Below, piece by piece: positions 55,344 through 62,940 of a DNA stretch of 64,000 nt; position 1 is the first letter of the stretch, and each line of letters begins with the position of its first letter. Both the position numbers and the translations under genes were made by a program. The DNA comes from Bradyrhizobium daqingense (GTDB taxonomy: Bacteria > Pseudomonadota > Alphaproteobacteria > Rhizobiales > Xanthobacteraceae). A model generated the notes under the pieces. That model had not been told where the DNA came from. It made no database searches and was given only the letters and a program-made list of their open reading frames with translations. Location: positions 3,148,001 to 3,212,000 of the forward strand of contig NZ_CP088014.1 in assembly GCF_021044685.1 (NCBI RefSeq), given 5' to 3'.

Positions 55344-55390
55344 CTTCTCCCCTTGCGGGAGAAGGTGGCGCGAAGCGCCGGATGAGGGGT
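55344..55390. repeat. Short palindromic repeat (CTTCTCC...GGGAGAAG)
   Basis: CTTCTCC-ccttgc-GGGAGAAG followed by GGCG-cgaa-GCGCC: two adjacent small hairpins after the thioesterase gene. Could assist termination. Confidence 0.5.
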
Positions 55391-55529
55391 TCTATCCACG
55401 AACTCCAAAAACGAGATAAGTGCGCGGAGACAGACCCCTCACCCAAGTGAGCCCGTGTCTACAGCGGAGCTGCCCTCTCCCACAAGGTGCGAGGGCACAT
55501 CAATATGCATCTCGTTTTGAGCGAAAGCA

Positions 55530-56807
55530 TCACGCTCCCACGCGCGCGTCCTTACTTACAATCGCCGGCTTGGCATTCAGCGCCTCGACCTGAAATCCCG
55601 CGACGCGCTTGTAGTTGGCGGCGATGTCCTCCAGCTCCTGCTGCGAGAGCACGTCGGTGACGAGACCAAAGCCATCGGGCGCGCGCTCCTCGACCAGCTG
55701 CATCACCTGCTCCGGACCGTTCTTGCGGTTGAGCAGGACGAGGTCGGTGGTCGCGGGCCGACGCTCGGCCTCATAGGCGAGCAGCGCGGCTTGCGTCGGG
55801 CCGCGCGCCAGAATCTCGCGCGTGATGACCCGGGCATCGAGGATCGCCTGCGAGGCGCCGTTCGATCCGATCGGATACATGGGATGCGCGGCGTCGCCCA
55901 TCAGCGTGACTTTGCCGAAGGTCCATTGCGAGACCGGATCGCGGTCGACCAGCGGATATTCATAGGCGTGCGGGCAGTTCTTGATCAGGCCGGGCACGTC
56001 GAGCCAGTCGAACCGCCAGCTTTCGAACCAGGGCAGAAACTCCTCCAGCCGCGCGGTGCGGTTATAGTCTTCACGCCGCCATTGATAGGTCGGTGGCATG
56101 TGGCGCTCGGCGACCCAATTGATCAGGTGGTTGCCCGCCTCATCCGGCTCCTTCGAGATCGGATAGCAGACGAATTTCAGGATCTCATGCCCGGCCATGA
56201 TCATGGTGCGGCCGGTGAGGAAGGCCTTCGCTGGCGTGACCCCGCGCCAGAGGATGCGGCCGTTCCAGATCGGCGGGCCTTCGCCGGGATAGAGCTTTTC
56301 TCGCGCGGCGGAATGGATGCCGTCCGCGGCAATCAGGATTGCGCCGTCGTAGCTCCCTGCAGCTTTGCCGGTCGCCCTGTCGATGAAGTCGGCGCGCACG
56401 CCGTCGGCGGTTTCGGTCCAACCGGTCAGATGATGGCTGGTGAGAATGTTCTCGCGGCCGAGCCGCTCGACCGCGGTGTCGAGCAGGAGCTGCTGGAGCG
56501 TGCCGCGATGGATCGAGAATTGCGGCCATTTGTAGCCGGCTTCGAGGCCCCGCGGTTCGCTCCAGATCGGCTTGCCGTGCTTGGAGAAATAGGCGAGCTC
56601 GCGCGTCCGCACGCCGCTGGCGTCCAGCTTCTCCATCAGGCCGAGCTCGATCAGCTCGCGCACCGCATGCGGCAGCACGTTGATGCCGACGCCGAGCGGC
56701 TTAAATTCCGCGACGCTCTCGAACACTTTTACGGGAACGCCGATTCCGTGCAGGCTGAGCGCAAGCGTCAGCCCGCCGATGCCGCCACCGGCGATGAGTA
56801 CCGTCAT
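55530..56807 (-). CDS. FAD-dependent aromatic-type monooxygenase
   Basis: 425 residues, PHBH fold. FAD motif IAGGGIGGLTLALSLHGIGV at the start, DG motif ILIAADGIHSAARE and the GD motif VTLMGDAAHPMYPIGSNGAS. Related enzymes hydroxylate salicylate or 3-hydroxybenzoate, or (PhzS-like) phenazines. AGGGGC lies before the ATG at 56807. It is divergent from the GST gene, so a joint role in aromatic breakdown is possible but not shown. Confidence 0.85.
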   Translation of the reverse strand: MTVLIAGGGIGGLTLALSLHGIGVPVKVFESVAEFKPLGVGINVLPHAVRELIELGLMEKLDASGVRTRELAYFSKHGKPIWSEPRGLEAGYKWPQFSIHRGTLQQLLLDTAVERLGRENILTSHHLTGWTETADGVRADFIDRATGKAAGSYDGAILIAADGIHSAAREKLYPGEGPPIWNGRILWRGVTPAKAFLTGRTMIMAGHEILKFVCYPISKEPDEAGNHLINWVAERHMPPTYQWRREDYNRTARLEEFLPWFESWRFDWLDVPGLIKNCPHAYEYPLVDRDPVSQWTFGKVTLMGDAAHPMYPIGSNGASQAILDARVITREILARGPTQAALLAYEAERRPATTDLVLLNRKNGPEQVMQLVEERAPDGFGLVTDVLSQQELEDIAANYKRVAGFQVEALNAKPAIVSKDARVGA

Positions 56808-56935
56808 GACAAAGCCCCTCCAATCGGAGGCGTCTTGGCACAGGCGGGCGGCGGTGGGCAACTGCGAAGAGGATTTCGTGCTATGGACCTCGGGGACGAC
56901 AGCCGTTATTTTCCGGCTTTTCCATGAGGTCCGAC

Positions 56936-57556
56936 ATGCTCAAGCTCTACTACGCCACCGGCACCTGCGCGCTCGCCACCTACATCACCCTGGAGGAGGC
57001 CGGCGCCGACTACACCGCCGAACGGCTGAGCTTCAAGGACAACCAGCAGAACAGCCTCGACTATCTCGCCATCAACCCGAAGGGGCGCGTCCCGGCGCTG
57101 GTGACCGATCGCGGCGTCCTGACCGAGACGCCGGCCATGCTGGCTTATCTCGCGCAAGTCTTCCCGAAGGCGAAGCTCGCGCCGCTCGATGATCCCTTCG
57201 ATTTCGCCCAGGTGCAGTCGTTCAACTCCTATCTCTGCTCCACCGTGCACATCAACCATGCCCACAAGATGCGCGGCGCGCGTTGGGCGACGCAGGAAAG
57301 CTCGTTCGCCGACATGAAGGCGAAGGTCCCGCAGACCATGGCCGCCTGCTTCTCCCTGATGGAGCAGAAGATGTTCAGGGGGCCCTGGGTGATGGGCGAG
57401 CAGTTCACGATCTGCGATCCCTACCTCTACACGCTCTCGACCTGGCTCGAAGGCGACAGCGTCGACATCAATGCGACGCCGAAGATTGCCGACCATTTCA
57501 AGCGCATGTCGGACCGGCCCGCGGTCCGCAAGGTGATGGACGCGCAGAAGGCGTAG
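56936..57556 (+). CDS. Glutathione S-transferase
   Basis: 206 residues. Thioredoxin-like N-domain (MLKLYYATGTCALATYI, with the Ser/Cys region near residue 10 typical of bacterial beta GSTs, and NPKGRVPALVTDRG with the cis-Pro), then the helical C-domain (GEQFTICDPYLYTL). The ATG at 56936 follows GAGG by five bases; one 12 bases upstream is possible. Divergent from the monooxygenase. Confidence 0.9.
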   Translation: MLKLYYATGTCALATYITLEEAGADYTAERLSFKDNQQNSLDYLAINPKGRVPALVTDRGVLTETPAMLAYLAQVFPKAKLAPLDDPFDFAQVQSFNSYLCSTVHINHAHKMRGARWATQESSFADMKAKVPQTMAACFSLMEQKMFRGPWVMGEQFTICDPYLYTLSTWLEGDSVDINATPKIADHFKRMSDRPAVRKVMDAQKA

Positions 57557-57576
57557 GGGCGCGGCCACGTATTCCC

Positions 57577-57731
57577 TGTCGTCCCGGGCAAGCGAAGCGC
57601 AGACCCGGGACCCATAACCCCAGGGAGAAGCTGTGGCACGAGATCGCAGCTAAGAGTTTTCGTCAAACCACACCCCGTGGTTATGGGTCCCGGATCGGCG
57701 CTCCGCTTCGCTGCGCTTGTTCGGGACGACA
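57577..57731. repeat. Long dispersed palindrome after the GST gene
   Basis: GTCGTCCCGGGCAAGCGAAG ... GACCCGGGACCCATAACC on one side and GGTTATGGGTCCCGG ... CGCTTGTTCGGGACGAC on the other. It fills the gap between the convergent GST and LysR genes and may terminate both. Confidence 0.7.
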
Positions 57732-57752
57732 CCATTTGCTTTGAAGCTGTGT

Positions 57753-58676
57753 TCAGCCCACGCGGCGCTCTTTCTTCTCCAACTCCCGTCCCGTCTCCAA
57801 CATCAGCCTTCTCAGCCAGATCGAGCCCGGGTCCATCTGCGCGCGGGTCGGATGAAACATGAACTGCTCGTCGATCCCGGGGTCGAGCGGCGGCGTCACC
57901 GTGACGAGGCCGAGCTGCTTCGACAGCGCTGCGATCAGCCGGCGCGGCACGAAGGCGACGAGATCGGTGCGGGCGGCGACGTGCAGCGCTTCGAGATAGC
58001 CTGACACCACCAGCGCGATGTGCCGCTCGATGCCTTTGGTGCGCAGCCAGGGGTCGATCAAGTCCTCATTGCCGCCGCGAATGATCACGCCGACATGACG
58101 CGCGGCCAGGAACGTCTCCCGCCGCTTCAGCTTCGCGCCAATCGGATGGCCGCGCCGCACTGCCAGCGCGTCGCTGTCGGTGTAGAGCAGCTGGCGGTGG
58201 AAGCCCTTGAAGGCATTGCCGATCGAGATCACGAGGTCGATGGTGCGGGCGAATTCGGCATGGAAGATCGCCGATCCGCGCCACGGCACCACGTCGATGC
58301 GGACATTGGGGGCGGCCCGCGTTACCTTCTCCATCAAGGGCGGCATCAACAGCTCGACCGCGAGATCCGGCATCATCAGGCGGAATTGCCGCTCGCTGCG
58401 CGCCGCGTCGAAATCCTCCGGCACGAACAGCCCGCGCACCTGGTCGAGCGCCTGCGCCAGCGGCACGCGCAGGGCCAGCGCTCGCGGCGTCAGCTCCATC
58501 CGTGCGCCGGTGCGCACCAGGAGCGGATCGCCGAAGATGTCACGCAGGCGCTGGAGCGCGTGGCTCGTCGCCGGCTGCGACAGGCCGATGCGCATGGCCG
58601 CGCGGCTGACATTGGCCTCGCGCAGCAATGCGTCGAGGGCGGTCAACAGATTGAGGTCAAGCGAATTCAAATTCAT
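57753..58676 (-). CDS. LysR-family transcriptional regulator (NodD/LinR-like)
   Basis: 307 residues. DNA-binding domain with DLNLLTALDALLREANVSRA and LSQPATSHALQRLRDIFGDP, then a ligand domain (VRIDVVPWRGS). The 'DPLLVRTGARMELTPRA' segment resembles the LysR group that includes NodD and LinR. Divergent from the SnoaL-like gene at 58767, with an AT-rich dyad between them. Start at 58676 (MNLNSLDLNLL). Confidence 0.92.
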   Translation of the reverse strand: MNLNSLDLNLLTALDALLREANVSRAAMRIGLSQPATSHALQRLRDIFGDPLLVRTGARMELTPRALALRVPLAQALDQVRGLFVPEDFDAARSERQFRLMMPDLAVELLMPPLMEKVTRAAPNVRIDVVPWRGSAIFHAEFARTIDLVISIGNAFKGFHRQLLYTDSDALAVRRGHPIGAKLKRRETFLAARHVGVIIRGGNEDLIDPWLRTKGIERHIALVVSGYLEALHVAARTDLVAFVPRRLIAALSKQLGLVTVTPPLDPGIDEQFMFHPTRAQMDPGSIWLRRLMLETGRELEKKERRVG

Positions 58677-58683
58677 AAGGTGA

Positions 58684-58701
58684 ATAGATATCATATTCTA
58701 T
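58684..58701. promoter_or_regulatory. Dyad ATAGA-N8-TCTAT between divergent genes
   Basis: ATAGA (58684-58688), TATCATAT, TCTAT (58697-58701) in an unusually AT-rich 90-base gap between the LysR gene and the SnoaL-like gene. Likely operator for the LysR protein; it is not the strict T-N11-A spacing, so unproven. Confidence 0.4.
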
Positions 58702-58766
58702 ATCGATTTGAAGAATGCCATTTGTTCGGCGATCATCTCGGCGTTGTCACACAAGGAGATGCCGCC

Positions 58767-59210
58767 ATGAGTGCGAGCGCCAACAAGAAACTGCTGCAGG
58801 ATATCTTTGCCGCGGCCGCCAACCCTGATCCCGCCGCGCGCGACCGCGCGCTATTCACCGCAAGCCTCGCCGACGACGCCCAATGGATCGTGACCGGGCA
58901 GTATTCCTGGTCGCGCACCTTTGCCGGCAAGGAGGCGATCCTCAACGATCTGCACGGTTATGTCCGCTCCCGCCTGCGTGACCGCACGCGCACCGTCGCC
59001 CATCGCTTCATCGCCGATGGTGATGTCGTGGTGGTGGAAGCGAAGGGTGACAACGTCACGCCCGAGGGCGTCCGCTACGACAACGACTATTGTCTCGTGT
59101 TTCGGCTGGAGGACGGCAAGATCAAGGAGATCCGGGAGTATTGCGACTCGATCCTGACCGAGAAGGCGCTCGGTCCTTTTCCGCAGGCACCGCTGAGGGC
59201 AGCGAGCTGA
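58767..59210 (+). CDS. SnoaL-like / NTF2-fold protein
   Basis: 147 residues of the cone-shaped NTF2 fold: ATASL-type N-terminal helix, SWSRTFAGKEAILNDLHGYV, GDVVVVEAKGDNVT, YDNDYCLVFRLEDGKIKEIR. Members range from ketosteroid isomerase-like enzymes to small-molecule binders; catalytic residues are not obvious. AAGGAG precedes the ATG. Probably regulated by the divergent LysR. Confidence 0.8.
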   Translation: MSASANKKLLQDIFAAAANPDPAARDRALFTASLADDAQWIVTGQYSWSRTFAGKEAILNDLHGYVRSRLRDRTRTVAHRFIADGDVVVVEAKGDNVTPEGVRYDNDYCLVFRLEDGKIKEIREYCDSILTEKALGPFPQAPLRAAS

Positions 59211-59269
59211 GTGGACTGAGCCATCCCGCCTCCGCCGCTCGATCTCAACAGGCGCAGCCGGTCGGGCTA

Positions 59270-59431
59270 GTGCGGGCCTGGCAGGCGCTGGTCGAAATGG
59301 TCCGCATCAGACGCGAGCGGTCCCGGGCCCGGTATCATCTCGCTGCCATGACTGAGCGGGAGTTGCTGGACTTTGGGATGACCCGGGCGGAGATCATGTA
59401 CGAACTGCATAAGCCCCGGCGAAGGAAATGA
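59270..59431 (+). CDS. DUF1127-type small basic protein
   Basis: 53 residues from a GTG; the C-terminal part TERELLDFGMTRAEIMYEL is the DUF1127 motif (L-x-D-x-G-x-x-R-x-x-I). The frame opens further upstream, so the start is uncertain. DUF1127 proteins are linked in other alphaproteobacteria to RNA turnover and phosphate or stress responses. A strong hairpin follows. Confidence 0.65.
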   Translation: MRAWQALVEMVRIRRERSRARYHLAAMTERELLDFGMTRAEIMYELHKPRRRK

Positions 59432-59468
59432 CGAGGGATGCGCCCCGTCGCTCGCCCGGTTTTCCCGT

Positions 59469-59501
59469 CGCCGGCGGAACCTTTTAGGTTCCGCCGGCGT
59501 T
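59469..59501 (+). promoter_or_regulatory. Hairpin overlapping a match to the EcfG (general stress) promoter
   Basis: A 13-bp stem (59469-59481 with 59487-59499; loop TTTTA) carries GGAAC at 59476-59480 and CGTT at 59498-59501, 17 bases apart, exactly the GGAAC-N16/17-CGTT pattern of EcfG-dependent general stress promoters of alphaproteobacteria. A start near 59508 would give a leader of about 48 bases to heme oxygenase. The opposite strand lacks the CGTT. The hairpin may also end transcription of the DUF1127 gene. Confidence 0.5.
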
Positions 59502-59555
59502 TCCTTCGCTTCCGGGGCAATTGCGCCCCCGGCATCGCGCGCGTTTGGGAATTTC

Positions 59556-60140
59556 ATGCTGGCTGGGGCTTCGAACGTTTCGACACAGGTGGGCCGCAGC
59601 TTCCCCAAACTCCGTGAGCGACTGAGAGATGCGACTGCGGCTGCGCACCGGGAGCTCGATGCGCAGCTTTCATCGTTCGATCTCACCGTCGTGACGGGCT
59701 ATCGTCGCTTTCTTCAAGCAAGCGCTGGCGCGCTACTTCCGCTTGAAGCGGCGCTCGTGGAGGGAGGCGTAGCCAGCATGTTTCCGGATTGGCCGGAGCG
59801 GTCGCGCAGTGCCGCGATCTCGGCTGATCTCCGGCGGCTCGGCAGCGCCGCGCAATCCACCGTGTCCGTGCCGCCGCTGACGTCCGGCGGCATGCTCGGC
59901 ACCCTGTATGTGCTGGAAGGCTCCCGGCTCGGAGCCAAGTTCCTGCTGAAGGAGGTCGCCGACGCCGCCGATCCGCATATCAGCCAGGCGACCCGCTATC
60001 TGAGCCATGGCGCGGGCAAGCGGCTGTGGCAGAGCTTCCTGTCCAAGCTCGAAAGCGAAGAGGTCAGCGACGAGGATGAGGTGATCGAGGCGGCGCGCGC
60101 TGCCTTCGCGGCGTTCGAGCGGGCGGCGGACAGGGCATGA
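59556..60140 (+). CDS. Heme oxygenase (biliverdin-producing, bacteriophytochrome-linked)
   Basis: 194 residues. The proximal histidine is in DATAAAHRELDAQL; SGGMLGTLYVLEGSRLGAKF is the distal-helix glycine motif of bacterial heme oxygenases. Opens heme to biliverdin, CO and iron. Its stop overlaps the phytochrome ATG (60137-60140, ATGA), so the chromophore maker and the receptor are translationally coupled. Also called bphO or hmuO; the symbol for this organism is not assigned. Confidence 0.9.
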   Translation: MLAGASNVSTQVGRSFPKLRERLRDATAAAHRELDAQLSSFDLTVVTGYRRFLQASAGALLPLEAALVEGGVASMFPDWPERSRSAAISADLRRLGSAAQSTVSVPPLTSGGMLGTLYVLEGSRLGAKFLLKEVADAADPHISQATRYLSHGAGKRLWQSFLSKLESEEVSDEDEVIEAARAAFAAFERAADRA

Positions 60141-62683
60141 ACGAGGCCGTCAATCTCACGAATTGCGATCGCGAGCCGATCCACATTCCCGGCAGCGTGC
60201 AGCCTTTCGGCTTTCTGCTCGCGGTGCTCTCAGACTTCACGATCTGCATGGCCTCGGACAATGCCGGCATCTTCCTCGGGGCCGATGTCGCCGACCTGGT
60301 GCAGCGGCCGTTATCGAGCGTGATCTCGGAAGCGGCCGTCGAGACCATCCGCAACCGTGTCGATCATCTCGCAGGGCCGGACGCGACCGAGCGTCTGTTC
60401 GGGGTCGAGCTCCAGGCCGGCAAGCCGCTTTACGATCTGTCGATTCATTTCTCGGGCGCCTATCTCGTGGTGGAAGCCGAGCCCAGCGTCAACGAGCCCG
60501 GCGTCAATTCCGGCGAGCTCGTGCGCCTGATGCTGGAGCGCATCCGCAAGACGCGCGGCATGACCGATCTCGCCCGCGAGGCGGCGCGCCAGCTCAAGGG
60601 GCTGACCGGCTTCGACCGGGTGATGGTCTACCAGTTTCACCCGGACGGATCGGGCGAGGTCATCGCCGAGACGGCGGAGCCCGGGCTCGAATCGTTCTTC
60701 GGCCTGCGTTATCCCGCTTCGGACATCCCGCGGCAGGCCCGCGCGCTCTACCAGCGCAATTGGCTGCGCATCATCGCCGACGTCAATACCCGGCCGGCCG
60801 CGCTGGTGTCGACGGCCACGCATAACGCCGGACTGCTCGACCTCTCGATGAGCGTGCTGCGCTCGGTGTCGCCGATCCACATCGAATACCTCCGCAACAT
60901 GGGAGTCGCCGCCTCGATGTCGGTGTCGATCCTGCGCGACGGCAAGCTGTGGGGCCTGTTCGCCTGCCACCATTATTCGCCGCGTTACATCTCGTTCGAC
61001 AAGCGCACGGCGTCCGAGCTGTTCGGGCAGATGTTCTCCTGGATCGTCGAAGGGCGTGAGCGCGAGGGCGACGTGGTCTACGAGGCCCGCGCGCACCAGG
61101 TTCAGGAGCGGCTGATCGAGATCGCGGCCGCGCACGAGCACAGCCGGCGCGCCATCGTCGATTTCCTCGGCGATTATCGCAAGATGATCGCGTGCGACGG
61201 CGTCGCGGTCTGGTCCGACGACAAGATTGCATGCGAGGGCGAGACGCCGACGGAGGACGAGGTGAAGGAGCTCGTCGCCTTCATCAACCGCACCTCGCCG
61301 GGCCGGATCTTCGCCGGCGCCGAGATCGCCAAGGTCTACGCCGCCGGTGAGGCTTTCCGCGACCGCGCAGCCGGGTTTCTCGCCATCCCGATTTCGCGCA
61401 CGCCGCGCGACTGCCTGATCTTCTTCCGCCGCGAGGTCACGCGCTCGGTCAATTGGGCCGGTGCTCCCGACAAGGTCTATGACGAGGGCCCCAACGGTCC
61501 CCGGCTGACACCGCGCAAGAGCTTTGAGCTGTGGCAGGAGACCGTGGCAGGCCAATCGAAGCCGTGGTCGGTCGCCGACATCCGCATTGCCGAGAGCCTG
61601 CGCGTCACCCTGCTCGAGGTCATCCTGCAACTGTCCGACCTCGCCGCGCGTGAGCGGCGCGGCGCGCAGGAGCGGCAGGAGCTGATGATCGCCGAGCTCA
61701 ATCACCGGGTTCGCAACATCCTGAGCCTCGTCCGCGCGCTGGTGGCGCAGAGCAAGGACACGGCAACTAGCATCGAGGAATTCGCCAGCGTTCTCGGCGG
61801 CCGTATCCAGGCACTGGCGCGCGCGCATGACCAGATCACCAACCTCAATTGGGCACCGGTGGCGCTGCGCACCCTGGTCGAATCCGAGGCGGGCGCCTAT
61901 CTCGGCTCGCGCGCCGACCGCGTGAAGATGGGCGGCCCCGACGTGGCGCTCGATCCCAAGGCTTTCGCGACGCTGGCGCTCGTCGTGCACGAGATGATGA
62001 CCAACTCCGCCAAATACGGCGCGCTTGCCGATTCCACCGGCAATGTCGAAGTGGTCTGGCGCCTCGATCCGTCTTCCAGCCTCGTCATCGAATGGAAGGA
62101 GAGCGGCGGCCCGCCGGTGCAGCCGCCCTCGCGGCGCGGCTTCGGCACCACGATCATCGAGCGCTCGGTGCCGTTCGATCTCAAGGGCGATGCCGAAATC
62201 CGCTTCGACCTCCTGGGTGTGCAGGCGAAATTCGTCATTCCCCCCAATTTCGTCCAGCTATTGCCGTCCATCGCGGGAGCCGCCATGCGCATTGAAGAGC
62301 AGAAATCCGCCAAGCCCAGGATTTCCGAGACGGCCCTGATTGTCGAGGACAACCTGATCATCGCGATGGCCGCCGAGGTCATCCTGCTCGACCTCGGCGC
62401 CCGCCACGTCGACACCGCCGCGACCGTCGATCAGGCGCTGCGCTCGATCGAGCGCGCCCGGCCGAGCTTTGCCCTGCTCGATCTCAACCTCGGCAGCGAG
62501 AGCAGCATCAAGGTGGCGCAGAAGCTGAAGGAGATCGGCGTGCCCTTCATGTTCGCGACCGGCTATGGCGAGCGCGCGCCGCTCCCGGCGGAGCTGGCCT
62601 CGGTGCCGGTGGTTCAGAAGCCCTACACGCTGGAAGTGGTCGAGAACGCGCTCGGTAAATTGCAGCAGGTTAGCGCCGGGTAA
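60137..62683 (+). CDS. Bacteriophytochrome hybrid kinase: PAS-GAF-PHY-HWE kinase-receiver
   Basis: 848 residues. Chromophore-binding Cys10 in NLTNCDREP; PAS to about 120; GAF with YPASDIPRQARALY; PHY with the tongue motif PRKSF at 459-463. HWE-type histidine kinase from about 515 with His523 in LNHRVRNIL and the catalytic block ALVVHEMMTNSAKYGAL. A receiver domain at about 730-840 has Asp782 in ALLDLNLG. It senses red/far-red light through biliverdin; the receiver is likely phosphorylated in cis or by the general-stress network. Partner output protein not in the window. Confidence 0.95.
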   Translation: MNEAVNLTNCDREPIHIPGSVQPFGFLLAVLSDFTICMASDNAGIFLGADVADLVQRPLSSVISEAAVETIRNRVDHLAGPDATERLFGVELQAGKPLYDLSIHFSGAYLVVEAEPSVNEPGVNSGELVRLMLERIRKTRGMTDLAREAARQLKGLTGFDRVMVYQFHPDGSGEVIAETAEPGLESFFGLRYPASDIPRQARALYQRNWLRIIADVNTRPAALVSTATHNAGLLDLSMSVLRSVSPIHIEYLRNMGVAASMSVSILRDGKLWGLFACHHYSPRYISFDKRTASELFGQMFSWIVEGREREGDVVYEARAHQVQERLIEIAAAHEHSRRAIVDFLGDYRKMIACDGVAVWSDDKIACEGETPTEDEVKELVAFINRTSPGRIFAGAEIAKVYAAGEAFRDRAAGFLAIPISRTPRDCLIFFRREVTRSVNWAGAPDKVYDEGPNGPRLTPRKSFELWQETVAGQSKPWSVADIRIAESLRVTLLEVILQLSDLAARERRGAQERQELMIAELNHRVRNILSLVRALVAQSKDTATSIEEFASVLGGRIQALARAHDQITNLNWAPVALRTLVESEAGAYLGSRADRVKMGGPDVALDPKAFATLALVVHEMMTNSAKYGALADSTGNVEVVWRLDPSSSLVIEWKESGGPPVQPPSRRGFGTTIIERSVPFDLKGDAEIRFDLLGVQAKFVIPPNFVQLLPSIAGAAMRIEEQKSAKPRISETALIVEDNLIIAMAAEVILLDLGARHVDTAATVDQALRSIERARPSFALLDLNLGSESSIKVAQKLKEIGVPFMFATGYGERAPLPAELASVPVVQKPYTLEVVENALGKLQQVSAG

Positions 62684-62940
62684 ACCTTCGCGTGCCGAGC
62701 TCTGCATGGCGCTGCGGACTTCTGCGCGCCTTTGCATGGATGCCGATAAAATCAGCACGTTTTGTGCGGGCCGGCCCTGCGCGCGCGAACAATTTGAAGG
62801 TTCAATTAACGAGTGTCCCCCATTGTGTCGCGGTGCAGCGTGAGTCGCATCGACGCGATACGCGGCTGCCAGGGTGGCCGGCGCCATCGCCGGAATCGTT
62901 CGGCCGCCCGAAGTGACATGCATCTGGGTGGACAGTGGGA

